DNA from: Dipteronia dyeriana
Lineage: Eukaryota > Streptophyta > Magnoliopsida > Sapindales > Sapindaceae
Assembly: GCA_032871835.1 (NCBI GenBank)
Contig: CM065297.1
Coordinates: 68,001,253-68,065,252, forward strand
Length of the DNA stretch: 64,000 bases
Reading direction: 5' to 3'
Under the pieces are notes generated by a model. The model did not search any database. It was not told the DNA's origin and saw only the letters and a list, made by a program, of their open reading frames with translations. Positions 46,514 to 58,137 of the stretch are shown here, piece after piece; positions within the stretch are counted from its first letter, which is position 1; each line of letters opens with the position of its first letter. The position numbers and the translations under genes are program-made.

Positions 46514-47879
46514 TTAGAGGGAGATTTGACCTCCAAAATTTAGAAGGAGGAATATGACTCTGATGAGGAGATGACTCTCATAGTTGAGAGATTTATGAGA
46601 TTCACAAAATATCACACGAAGAGTATGACCTCCAATGTGAAAGAGGAGAAAAGGATGAACTCCAAAGTGAAAGAGGTAAACAAGAAGAACTTGCTCAAGA
46701 ATAGTGAAGAGCATGTGCTTAACTTCACGGCCTTGGGTGCTTCCTATGTGGAAGATTTTAGTGTGGCAACAAGTGACCAAGGCAAAGGTCTTGATGAGGG
46801 AATTGACTCAATTGAGGATGTCAAGTGACCCTTCTCAAAATTTTGAAGCAAAATGAAAAGCTCTCCAAGGAGAATGAGACTTTGAGAATAAGGAAGATTT
46901 ACTCGGAGGAAAAGATTTGTACCCTTAAAGATAGCAAGCAAAATAGTCAAAATCAACTTCATCGGTACAAAGAAATCATGGAAGACCAAATGGAAGACAT
47001 CTCCATTCTTGTCTCCAAATTGAAGACCATGGAGAAAGTGACCTCCATTGATGACTTATTGATGATGGACAAGATTGATGTGTCTAGGTATGAGAAGGAG
47101 ATTGAAGACAGCCATCAAAGGATGAAGGCAATGAAGGATGAACTTGCCAACAAAGAAAACTCCTTGATGATTGTCAAGGAAAGAGAGATGAGGTGCCTTG
47201 AAGAATTAAAGAAGGCCAAGGTCAAACAACCTCAAGCTCAAGGTAAAATTAAGGCATCATCAAAGCAACCTTCAACTTAAGAAAAGTCCACAAAAGCCTT
47301 GGAAACTCAACCAAAACCTAGGCAATTCAAGAAGAAAGGACAAGTTCTTGAGAAGACAATCACTTCCTCCAACAAACCAACTATGAGGAAGGGAGGTGAC
47401 AATATGAAACATGACCAACCAAGAAGGCAAGATCAACCGGCTTAACTACCTCGAAAAGCTAGACCACAAAGATGCCACCGATCGACTTAAGTTCCAAGAA
47501 GAAGCCAACCACTGCATCATCAAAGACAACCTCATTAACATGGCGATGCCTCTATGAAGACACAATGCAATGGTATAAATTCTTCCTTTGTACCTACTTG
47601 TCATTTTTATGGTATGATTGGTCATTTAAGACCAAATTTCTTTAAATATATTAGGAGGTGTAGGTTAGAGAGCATGAAAGAAAAACGGTTGAATGTTAGG
47701 GCAAGTTTGCATGAACCTGGAAACTTAGAAAAACATCTTTGACCACTAAAAATGTTAAAGTGGAACCTAGATGGGTTAGAAAGAATGAACTCGCTTGCTT
47801 TAGTGCTCATGAGACACCCGTAGATGCAACTAGGTCATTTGGACTTGGTAGGTCTATAGAGGATCATGCCTCTCATTGA
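46514..47879 (+). pseudogene. Element F gag remnant (C-terminal half, stand-alone)
   Basis: The UBN2 half of Gag is missing. Reading starts in the acidic region (EEYDSDEEMTLIVERFMRF, about 46545), continues through NFTALGASYVEDF, shifts frame near 46828, and then forms a long coiled coil (46825-47280). After a basic Gln-rich stretch comes the second knuckle CHFYGMIGHLRP (about 47597-47640), in which the second Cys is Tyr and the last is Phe. A further frameshift separates this from a tail with PRWVRKNE, TRSFGLG and the stop at about 47877-47879. The tail aligns with that of C to the stop, so it is the natural end of this Gag type. No pol follows. Confidence 0.75.
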
Positions 47880-48301
47880 CTTGGTTGGATTTGACCCTAT
47901 TTGGGGAGCAAAAGCAAAGAGAGCGAACTTGCAAGATTTGCTATAAACAAAAAGTTAATTTGTTTTATGCTCTTTTGATAATTGCTTGAGATTCTTGGTT
48001 GCACATATATGCTTATATGTTTTTATTAACAAATGTGCACCATGTCATATTTATGTTCAAACATGAATTTTGGAATAGGATAATAAATTGGGAAAGTACA
48101 TTTGAATGACCTATAATTTATCTCCATGACATGTGAACTTGCTTTTAATGACATGCTTTAAAATGATATGCATGAATTGAGTTTGATTGCTTTAATGCAA
48201 ATGTATGTGAGTGCAAATGGGAGGACTAATCAATAAGAATCTTGTATCCATGCAATTAATAAGGATTTTATATCCAAATTAGTCTTCTCTCTTTTCTTAA
48301 T

Positions 48302-48383
48302 GGTGAAACAAAACTACTATCATACGGATAATTATCCGGAAAAATCAAAAAGGGTACAATATTCACTCATGTCTTGGTTTACC
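48302..48383 (+). ncRNA. Conserved two-stem RNA structure, copy in element F
   Basis: Inner hairpin CGGATAATTATCCG (48325-48338), a perfect palindrome. Outer stem GGTGAAAC (48302-48309) with GTTTACC (48377-48383), one bulged G. Both stems differ in sequence from those of B and C, yet pair. The constant parts CTACTATCATA and GAAAAATC...AGGGTACAATA...CTCATGTCTTG are kept. Confidence 0.65.
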
Positions 48384-48685
48384 TTTAAGGATTGATATAG
48401 TTGCTTTATTTTCAAATTTTTGGAAACTATATCTTGTTTGCTTATTACAAAAGGGTACAAATTGGTTTGAATTATTTTGGAAACCCTTTTAATGTTTGCT
48501 TTGCCAAATACCAATTGTTTTGGATTTCAATGTAACATGTCTTGCTTGCGAAGCATCCTTGTCGTACATTTTTTTCTTTAAATAAAACTCCTTGAATCTC
48601 TCTCAATTATTTAAGTTGCACAAAGTTTGTGTATATGATTATGCAATGTTTTTGTATGAATAGCTCTCTTTGCTAAAGTAACCCG

Positions 48686-49020
48686 ATAGGGGGAGCTCCT
48701 TTGCCTATCTCATGACAAAAAGGGGGAGAAGTCTTGAGAAATATAGGGTGAGCATTGGTTATGCTTTGGGGAAAGATTATGAGAGAGTAACCCATTTAGG
48801 GGGAGCATTGCACATGCATTTTTTTCATATTGCATTATTGAGTGCAATTGCTTTTGATTTGTTCACTTCACATGCACTTGTTCTTGGAAAGTGCTTTCTT
48901 GCTAGGTATCTCTTTTTGTAACATAGAATGGACTCTCATGAACATTAGCTAGATTATTTTTCTTTTGTGAGGATTTATTTGTGAGTGGTTGTTTTGTCAT
49001 GAAATATCCAAAGGGGGAGA
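48686..49020 (+). other. Multiple polypurine tracts of element F
   Basis: GATAGGGGGAG (48686), AAAAAGGGGGAG (48717), TTTAGGGGGAG (48795) and AAAGGGGGAGA (49010-49020). The last adjoins the 3' LTR. Multiple PPTs are a known Sirevirus trait. Confidence 0.75.
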
Positions 49021-49021
49021 T

Positions 49022-51285
49022 TGTAAGGACCTCAATTTTATGATTGGCTTATTTCATGACAAACCACACCATATTGGGGATGATTGTGTAATGGGTAGCC
49101 TAGGTCCTCATTGGCAAGCTTCCAAGCATTTCCATGACTTGAAGAGCAAAAGGTATATTCACTTGACTTTTCCTCTTGAAGAGTTTAGGTGCACACACAC
49201 ACCCCATGCATGCTTTGCTGATCTTGCATTTATGTTGATATTGTTTATATGTGTGCATCTTTTCACAATCACACTTTCACTTCATTTGTAGATTTAAGTG
49301 TGGTATTGTGTTGTGTTCGCACTTGCATGACGGTGTGCTTGTTTTAGCGATTTGAGTGACCATATGAGAAGGTCTCATTCTTCTCTTGGTTTGGTTATAT
49401 GGAGTAAGGTGTCTAGTTTCAAAAGAGTGTATTTCATTGATTTAAATGTTTTTCAAAACTGACCTTTGTATGGTCTTGTGATCATATCTTTTTATTAAAT
49501 GATTCAAAATGATTTTTGAAACTTTTTGTACGAACAGGACACCCATACCTTTCCAATGGTATATTATTCATAATATTTCATGACCGTTTGGATTTGTTTG
49601 GAAATCTCCAAAGTGACCACAAAAACAGGGCATCTCTGTTGTTGTCCATTTCCGACCTTCAGTCACTAAACTGACCATAACTTTTTCTACAGACATCCAA
49701 ATCTATTTTGTAAATTGAAGTAGAAATTTTACTTCTATACCTTTCTAATGGTATATTATACAAAAGGTTTAGATGTCGTTTGGTCATGTTTTGGGTCGTA
49801 TATATGTTCCCTTCTTCTTCCTTGCTTCTCTAGAATTAAAAGAACCAATTTTTAGAGTGAGAAAACCTCCATTAGAGAGAGAAAGCTTCAAGCTTTGTTT
49901 ATTACTCTCCAAACCCAAAACCCATCATCCTTCAAGCATTATTGATCATCTTTAGACATGGGTCTTCATCATTCATGACTTGGTAAGTAAGAACAAAAGT
50001 TTATCTTTGATTATTGTTCTTAAACTCCAAGATTTCATTTTTGTTGCATAGGATTTATATAAATCATTTTTGAATGCATATTATTGTTGAATGATGACAT
50101 GATTGGGTTTGTATTTTGGTAGCTTAATTGATTAGGTCATTTTTGCCTAAAAGCTAGGTCATAAACATTCTTGTGTAATTTATTGTTGACTAGGTTGATA
50201 GATTGTTCATTAATCAACTTGTTAAGCTTTTTAATGTTTATGTGATGTTTGTGTGACAATTAGTTTGTTAGAAAATCTCTACACAACTAATTGAGTTTGT
50301 TATTGATAGATATTGGTCTAAGACTTGCATTTATTGAGTGGCTAAATGCTTTTTCTCAATCACATGAATATATGCTAAGTATATGTTGAATACATTGTAA
50401 GCATATTTGTTGATTCATTGTGATTGTTTGTGATAGTTAGGATTGTTGTTATTGATAACATCTAGCCAAGTCTTTTTTACTTGCATTTAGACATTATTGA
50501 TTAGGTCATATTGATTGCATTTTGATGATTTCATTTAATGACCATGCCATGCTTAATGACACCATATGTTGAAATTGCTTTGTTTGATAACTAGGATATA
50601 ATGTTGTATAACTTTATCTAGTTAAGTCTTCATAAACATTCATTTAGACATTGATATCTAGGAATTGTACCTAGTGACATTCTTAAATTCCAAGATAAGC
50701 ATTTAGTGTTTTGCCTAACATTATTTGCATATTTGAATATTTCATCATATTCACATATATTGTTGTACTCTTCATAAAGTCAAAGTCTTGTGGGTTCTAG
50801 GTGAAGTTGCACAAGCAAGTCTAGTCTTGCAACCAAGGGTAGGTTGGCAAGCAATTGGCCAGGTATCCACTGTAAAAGGCCAGAGGGGTAGAGTAGGAGA
50901 TACTCACAGCAAGAGTAGTGGATCAGGGGATATCACTAGGGATTGAACCAATAGTGGTAAGTGGCGGTGTCCATAGCCTGAGGTTGTCGAGAGTGAGAGT
51001 CCGAGTATCACTTGAGGGTGTAACCTTTAATTCATATAGTGGATTTCTATGACTGAGTGCGGCGCACTTAACAGCCCGTGGTTTTTCCCATTTGGAAGGT
51101 TTCCACGTATATCTCAAGTGTCTTTATTATTTCCGCACTTATTACACTTGTGATATTATTATGACTAGTTAGGGGTATTTTAGTCTAATTGACTAATAAC
51201 GAAAATTGGGTAAAATTTGATTAAAATCTATTCACCCCCCCCCCCCTTCTAGATTAATATTAAACACACCATAATATTTGTTTCA
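49022..51285 (+). repeat. 3' LTR of element F (2264 bp)
   Basis: Starts TGTAAGGACC and ends TTTGTTTCA before CACCC. It lacks the GC block. C12 at 51235-51246. Confidence 0.9.
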
Positions 51286-51360
51286 CACCCTCTTTAATCC
51301 GAGCATGCATTAAAGAATGAACAACTTTATGCCACTTTTGCTAAGAGGGTTGCACCAACA
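51286..51360 (-). pseudogene. Element H gag, continued after element F
   Basis: Starts with the second CACCC. On the minus strand it reads a Gag-like stretch that precedes the part left of F. It joins abruptly to LTR sequence at about 51361, so the Gag start and PBS of H are deleted. Confidence 0.55.
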
Positions 51361-52189
51361 TAGCAATATCCTCGTGAAGAATAATAGTAATTGCCAAGTG
51401 CTCATAACCCGCCTATTGTTCTGCTAGTTACCATATTTACCGATAAGACCACATTTTGAACTTGGATCTTTTGACTTTTCTAGAATTCATAATTCAATAG
51501 AAATCTTTGAAAATTTGACATTAAGATTTGATATCCAATACCTCAAAATATCCACATGATGATATTGTACTCATATTTAATAAATTTAGCCACGATGTCT
51601 ATATGTATAAATAAAGTCCTATATCAATTAGCAAACGAATACAACCAAACCATCAAGGATAGACTACACTTTATAATCGTTCTCATTGATAGCTCAAAAG
51701 ATGACACTTGTAACCGTAAGTCCATCATATATCTTAGGGTTGAGATAGACTCTGACTGTCTTTAGATGAAAACTTTTATCCATTGACTGTTCTGGCTAAA
51801 GTATTTCACTGTGATCTTATTCATTACACCTAGTGCACTACATTCTTCTGCCCAACGACACCACACTTAGATGATTTTAGATTTATCATAACACATTTTA
51901 TCCCTCTCAAATGCTAGCAAGAGAATCTACAACTTTAACAAGATAAAGGCGCTCAACCTTTATCTTAAGTTGTCAATATTGTTCAAGACTAACTAAAGAA
52001 TTGTGTCTACCTAGTACATATCTAGATGTACGAACAATTATTCTTTTCTCATAGTCTTTTGACCTTATGGTTATTTACTTTTGACAGTAATAATAATTAA
52101 ACTATAAATGCTATAAGATTTGTTAATCTAGAAATCATTTTATTATTATGAACAGATTGTTAAATACATTATTACACTCTTGCTATTGA
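51361..52189 (-). repeat. E-family LTR fragment 1
   Basis: Matches 25945-26770 of the lone E-family LTR ('cctcgtgaagaat', 'ccaagtgctcat', 'tattacactcttg'). Probably the 5' LTR of element H. Confidence 0.75.
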
Positions 52190-52582
52190 GCTATCTAAAT
52201 TTAAGCTCCAAAAAATATAACCTTATCACAATCAACAAATGATTCACTTAGGTTTGATCAATTGATTTTAAACCATTCAGCTAAAGATATAAATTTGAAC
52301 TTTTAAATAAAGAAAAAATAAGTTAATGTTCCCCATTCGTCCTAGACAGCCTTATTGGAGATAGTGTATCCTCATGAAAAATACTAATAATCGTCAAGAG
52401 CTTATAAACCTCCTATAGCTCTCCTAGTTACCATATTTGCTCACATTACAACATTTTGAACTTGCAGCCATATTTCAATAGGTACTATTGAGAACTTAAT
52501 GTTAAGATCTATTATCCAATATCGTAAAATATCAACATGATGATATTCTACACCCATTTAATAAATGGAGTCACGATATCTG
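52190..52582 (-). repeat. E-family LTR fragment 2
   Basis: Matches about 25760-26170 ('gctatctaaatttaa', 'tcaacaaatgattcacttagg'). It is in the same orientation as fragment 1 and repeats part of it (25945-26170), so two LTR pieces lie head to tail. Confidence 0.75.
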
Positions 52583-53367
52583 TTGATAGTGATTTTTAGA
52601 TCAATCCACCATCACACAATTAGAACAAAATGACAGTTAAGCACAAACTAAATAGAATGAGAAAAATAAACAAGACTCAGAATTTTACGTGGTTAAACCC
52701 CAAAGCAGGGAAACGTCCATGGTTTCCAATTGCAGCAACAAAGATCCATACAATTAAAAGCAAAAGATTACACCCTCTATCGCTCTTGCTCTCTCACTAA
52801 AATTGTGTTCACCCTTTTTTGGGTCTATTTATACATGCACAAAACCCTAATTCTTGATGTACAAGTAAGGAAAGTTTACGTAATTCAATGAAATTCTAAC
52901 TTATTAGAGTCATGTTATCCTTTTTCCTTGTTTCACATTGATCGTGTCCTGGTTGTATTGAATCCCTTCTTTAATCCACACCTTTATTTTTATAAGGAAG
53001 CTTATTTCCTTATCATAGTGGGCTTCTAGAAACCTTGTTCAAGTTGGACTCTCTTTCTGTGTGTTTGAGTCATGATCTTATTGAATCTGGGTGTTAATCC
53101 ACGTGTCGCACGTTCGATCGTTTGTTTTTCTCGGCCATCCTTGTTTACACCAGATAACTAGTTCAACCTTACCCTAGTCCCGACCATCTTGACAACTAGA
53201 TCGGGTTTTCTAATCCGATCATCTGTGTCATCCGGTTGGGAAGGGTTTGTTGAGTTCGCTTGGTCCTCCTTATGTTGACTTAACTTGATCACACCCTAGA
53301 TACATGGTGTTCCTTACCGTGGTCTTTTGCTGACGTGTCATGTTACTTGAAATTTTCCAATAACAAA
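52583..53367 (-). repeat. Element I: Gypsy-like LTR (785 bp), minus orientation
   Basis: Plus strand starts TGTTGATAGTG and ends CCAATAACA. Directly right lies ACCCCCTTAA, the complement of a PPT (TTAAGGGGGT), so this is the 3' LTR of a minus-strand element whose body lies to the right. The minus-strand TATA box (TATAAATAGACCC) is at about 52818-52835 and the 'acgtggttaaacccc' motif at about 52687. Confidence 0.65.
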
Positions 53368-53380
53368 ACCCCCTTAAACA
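53368..53380 (-). other. Polypurine tract of element I
   Basis: The minus strand reads TTAAGGGGGTTT immediately before the LTR start TGTTATTGG. Confidence 0.65.
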
Positions 53381-53617
53381 TACATGACCGAGCATCTCGT
53401 TCAAAATAGAATTCGTTCGGCAAATTGAGTTTAATTTATTATTATTTTTCATCGTTGTGCTCTTTGAATGCACATTTATTGATTTGCGGCTGAATGTCTA
53501 TGTCATTCACACTCATTTCGGCTGATATAGTCATTTATCCACCCTTTTTTAAATTTTGAATGACGCGTGTTTCTCGTTATGTATGTACATACCCTGACTC
53601 ACTTATGCATGGTGGTA

Positions 53618-53642
53618 TGACGTCACTTCCTCCTATATATAA
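53618..53642 (+). promoter_or_regulatory. Promoter of the antisense gene in element I
   Basis: A perfect TGACGTCA palindrome (53618-53625), the classical bZIP site, lies 8 bp before TATATATAA (53634-53642) on the plus strand. An AAACCCTAA telo-box follows at about 53692-53700, in the likely 5' leader. Confidence 0.6.
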
Positions 53643-53677
53643 CTCGAAAACCTTTCATTTTTCCTTACGATTTCATA

Positions 53678-56420
53678 GTGATTTTTGTAAAAAACCCTAA
53701 CCTATTTTTACTTCCAGACTTCGGCTTTCCATCTTTAATCTTTCGTGTCTTTACCACTTCTGCGCACCTTCCAGGTACGGATCTAACTCTTTGTTATCGT
53801 TATTTTGAGCTTCTTATACATGCAATTAACGATGGTGATAAGGAACATATTACTAGGCTCGAGTCCCTTATTTGGGGACATTTTTCCTTATCCCAGCCCA
53901 CTGCTCTGAATGTGGACTATTCTACAGCTTGCCCCAGGTTTTTTCCTTTTTCCTCTAATCCTCTTAGTTCCACTTCTGTCGACGTCCATCCAGATATGTC
54001 AAAGAATATGAGGCAAATCTCTAGGGCTTCTCCTAAGGAGACTACTGGCTTGGCAAGCGACCTGAAGGTAACTTCCAAGACATTACAATTGAAGCTTTCA
54101 ATCTTGAAATAAATGTAGTGACGGATGAAGAACTTCTGAATTTTTTGGAACGGTTCGATCTCCCCTATTCAGTAAAACTATCATGTAGTGGTGATCGTGC
54201 AGTGTGGTATCCACCCCCTGATGCAGTCGCAATTTATAGGGCAATGCTATCTTCTGGGGTAACTTTCCTTTTACAGCCCTTTATCGCTCGTTTCTTGGCA
54301 GACTCAGGTGTATCTCTGGCTCAACTGACTCCTAACTCGAACTGGGTGTTGATCAGCCTGTAGAACTTATGGATAAAGATCTGAGCTAAGCATCCTCCGA
54401 CCCCACAAGAGAAATGTATATTTTACACCTTGGGCCACTCAGACACATACGGGACTTTTTACCTTCAATTGACACTGCCTAGCAGCTGAATTCCTCATGG
54501 TTACAAGGAGAAACCCGCCATTCCAATGCATAAGGACCACAAGGGCTTTATCTGAGGGTTTCTCTCATCCAACAAGTATTAGAAGAATAGTTGGTTTTTC
54601 ATCAACATAGATTATGGTGAGGTTATAGTGGTCGATCCATCCCATCAGCTGAACCAAAATAGAGTCCCAACGCATTTCTGTAGTCCCGAGCTATAAAACA
54701 AAACTACACCTATTATGACTGGGGAACAGGCTGATACGGTCTTCAAGACGACGCAAACTTCTTAGAAGGTCGGAGATCTGCTCGGCGTAAACATAGCAAG
54801 TCTTTGTTTCTGAGCTATCTTGATGGTGGAATATCATTATTGTTACCACTCATTATCCTAGTGATGTTTTCCTTTTCTGTATACGAGCTGGATATTATCG
54901 ATGGCGAGCAAGCTGAGAAGGCTACGAACTTCGATCGGGTAAGTCGAAAGGATGCTACTGACCAGGTAGCCTAGGGCATAGCCCTCCAGAACAGGACTTG
55001 GTGGAGCACATTTATAAGTTTGATCATGACTTTCCATCAGTTCTTACTGACCAAGTTGAGGCAAGCAATCGTAATGCCCCTCCCTCTCTGAGCGGTTAGA
55101 AGAGATCTTCTTGAGATAGGTCTGGTCTGGTTCATTCTTTTAAGAATAGATCTGATCGTGGTAGGTCGAGTCAGGTGAGATCGAGCCAATATAAACCTTC
55201 CGGAGATAAACGATGTCGAGAGTGACCAAATAGAGGCCAGTCTTATGAAACTAGGCCTGATGTTAGTGCCTCTAGAAGTAAGGTGTCCAAGGTGGACGAG
55301 AGATCTTCTACCTTCAAGGCTATCCGTAGATGAGAGGAGATTATAAATGACGTACCCTCATTGACCTCTCAGTCGGGAGCTTCTCCCCTTTTTTTGGATA
55401 AGGATGAGGATGAGGATGAGGATGACGATTAGAGGACTTTAACTGATCTAATTTTGAGGGAGTAGCGGCTAAGAAAATTAGCAATCAGGTGGTTGTGATA
55501 TCTTTCGCTCCCCTATCTGAGACAGTCAGGGTCCTCTGCCTCTTCAAATTCAGCATAATCGTTCTCCTATGGGTATTCCAGTACATCGTCTGGGAAGGCT
55601 TCCATGGAGTTTTCAATCAAGTGCCAAAAAGTCTTCACATATTCAGACTCTGATGATGGGAGGTGTGGCTTTGGGGAGCTATCTCTTGAAGATAATGTGT
55701 TGGATGGCATATAGGAGCAGATGCTCTATTTGGTATCAAAGTCGAATACTGATGCTACGATTAAACTAGTCGAAAACGCTCAAGCAGCCTAGCTTGGGGA
55801 TAAGTTCCCCTTTACACCGCATGAGTCTCTTGTTAAGGATGTTGTCAGTGAAGGTCAAGTTCCCAAGGGGTAAAATCGTGAATCTTCTGGGTTAACCTTT
55901 AGGCTGGTGAAAGTATCAAGGCTGGTCCAACCTTTCCTATGGTGCTTTCGACCATTTTTTCTTCTGATCGACCCATTTCATCAAAAAACCCCAACGTTTC
56001 AACTTCTGGGTCTCTTCGCTCGAGCAAAGTTCAAGCTGGCCCCCTTTCCATGCTTTGCTCCATGTCAGCTGGTAAAGGATAAATTGGTGATGGCTATTGG
56101 AGAGGAACCAGGGCTACTAGCCCATCTGAGTTTGTTCGTATTGTCTTTAATATTGAAATCGCTATAAGTGCCCTTTATATTATTTTACATATGCTTACCA
56201 CATGGATTCTCTAACTCTTACTTTGCTTTCAGACAGTGGAGGAGCTAACTCGGTCATTAGCTGATCATAAGAGGCAAGTCATAGAGATATCCCAACTGAA
56301 GAAGGTCCTTACTGACCAAGAAGATGCACTCAAGTCTTCTTTTGTCAGCGCTTCTAAAGACAAGCGATATAAGAAGAAGCTAATAACCCATGTTTCGACT
56401 GAGCTCGCTTTAAGAAAGAC
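53678..56420 (+). pseudogene. Antisense 'putative gypsy type transposon' gene remnant (PF04195-like)
   Basis: Plus-strand gene running opposite to the LTR of element I. The diagnostic block is at 54118-54363: RFDLPYSVKLSCSGDRAVW, PPPDAVAIYRAMLSSGVTF, and SLAQLTPNSNWVLI. This is the pattern of the family Pfam calls putative gypsy type transposon. The part upstream (from 53678) is in another frame, consistent with a 5' intron (possible donor CAG-GTACGG at about 53774) or a frameshift. From 54364 to 56200 many stops interrupt it. An acidic run of Asp/Glu lies at 55406-55430. A clean acceptor (CTTTGCTTTCAG, ending at 56232) precedes a coiled-coil exon (56233-56420: VEELTRSLADHKRQ and following). 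Element C cuts this exon. In Tat-lineage Gypsy elements such a gene is known in antisense between pol and the 3' LTR, which fits this layout. Its function is unknown. Confidence 0.65.
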
Positions 56421-56699
56421 TGTAAGTTCCTCAGTTTTTGATTGGCTTATTTTGTTGACAACCATATTTGGGGACTAATGTGTAAGGGTAGTTTAGGTCA
56501 TCATTGCTCAAGACCCAGCTCAAGCTTCAGAAGGTAAATCACTGGCATAACCTTTTATGAAGAGTTTTTAGTGTACACACACACTCTCATGCGTGTCTTT
56601 GATCATCTTGCATGAGTGCTAAATTGCCTTAATTGTGTGCCTCTTTGCCATATATATTGCTTGGGTGTTTATTGCATTTAGTTTACCCATAGAAGAGCA

Positions 56700-56995
56700 T
56701 TTTCCCCTTGCCGCAGCCGGGACCGCTCCCTGTGCATTTCCTCCACCGCGGTATGCACAGCGGTGTTCTCTAGATGTTGCTCGCTGCTGCTACCACGGCC
56801 TGTGCACGTTGCATGCACAACAGTCTCCAAGGCAGAGTTTCCTAGTGTTGCATGACTGGCTCTACCGCGGTCTGGACAACTACCTGTACCGCGGTCCAGA
56901 CAGCGAAGATTCCCAGGCAATGCACCGCTCGCGCTACCGCGGTCTGGACACTTGCCTAAGCCGCGGCACGCACAGCGGTCATGACGGGAATCAGT
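56700..56995. promoter_or_regulatory. GC-rich palindrome block, element C 5' LTR
   Basis: Four ACCGCGGT octamers (first near 56748), plus 'gtctggacaact', 'cacagcggt' and 'cacgttgcatgca'. In the 3' LTR copy (61880-62160) many of the CG dinucleotides have become TG or CA. Confidence 0.65.
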
Positions 56996-57007
56996 TGCTC
57001 CTTGTCC

Positions 57008-57044
57008 AAAACGATGCCATTTCGTGTAGGGCTTCTTTATATAA
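57008..57044 (+). promoter_or_regulatory. LTR core promoter of element C
   Basis: AAAACGATGCCATTTC, then 'gtgtagggc' and TATATAA. Same order and spacing class as in B and F. Confidence 0.7.
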
Positions 57045-58137
57045 TGTCTCTTCTTCTTCCTTGCTTTCTATATGCCAAAAATCATATCTTTGAGTAGGAA
57101 AGTAACTTCTAGAGAGAGAGAGCTTCCAAGAACTCATCTTGGCTCATCCAACCTTCAATCCATGAGCATCTAACATCTTCTTGCATCTTCCAAGCATGGA
57201 TTTTTCTTGTTTTCATTGACTAGGTAATCTCTTCATGACCTAGAATTAATTGTTCTATTACTAGGCTATGCTTACCTAGAAATAGCATTAATTACTCATT
57301 GATTGCATGCTTTTAAGTTTTATTGCATTTATAACATGCTTGAGCAGTTGTTTGTTGTTTGAGATTTATATTTTGTGATAGCTAGGGTTTGTGACCATTT
57401 TGCCATTCTAGCTTAATCTTTATGCTTTGCATTTAGATATTGTTTAGGACTCATTGATTGCATTTAGTGATTGCATTATAGTCCTTGCCATGCTTAATGA
57501 CAACATGTGTTGATTTGGTTTTTATGATAGCTTCATAGAATTGCTTATTCTATGTTTAGCTAATCTTTATGACATGTCATTTAGCTTTTGATATCTAGGA
57601 TTGCATTTATTGCCATCTCATAAACCTAGATAAGCATATAAGGTACCCTAGCCTTTTTTGTTCTTTGAATATCATTATATATTCACATAGGGTGTTTGAC
57701 TCTTCATTGAGGTTAAGTCTTGTGACTAAGTGGTTAGGGCATAAGCAAATAGACCAAGAATCACTATTAAGGCCCATTGGGTAGAGCGAAAGGGTTAGTA
57801 ACTGGAGGGTGTGATGGGAGGTCAACCTAGGTTGTAAACTTTCATTCAACAGTGGATTTGGGGATCTAGTGTGGCGCACATATCAGCCCGTGGTTTTTCC
57901 CATTTGGAGGGTTTCCACGTAAACATCAATTGTTATTTATATTTTCGCACTTTATACTTGATGTAGTATGTTTGTTCATTGGGGTAATTTGTGTTAATAT
58001 TGATTAATCAAAAAATTGGTAATTGATTCGATTAAAACCTATTCACCCCCCCTCTAGGTTATAGACACACGTTTTAGGGAATTTTTAATTTTTATCAGAG
58101 CAGGTGTCTAGATATACTTAGGTGATCCGAGCTCCGT

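Larger units (their letters stand above)
43899..51285 (+). mobile_element. Element F: complete gag-only Sirevirus-like element (7387 bp)
   Basis: Both LTRs (43899-46374 and 49022-51285), a PBS, a partial gag and a set of PPTs are present, with a perfect 5-bp target duplication, so this is a whole insertion. It has no protease, integrase, RT or RNase H. Its coding region corresponds to the second half of the Gag of C, and the two end at the same point. It is inserted into gag of element H. The LTRs differ at roughly 5-7% in the parts I compared. Confidence 0.9.
56421..58087 (+). repeat. 5' LTR of element C (1667 bp)
   Basis: Starts TGTAAGTTCCTCAG and ends at a damaged TA beside the PBS, where B has CA. 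GC block at 56700-56995 with four ACCGCGGT. Palindrome at 57008-57023 and TATATAA at 57038-57044. GTGG...CCACGTA stem near 57890-57920. Confidence 0.88.
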
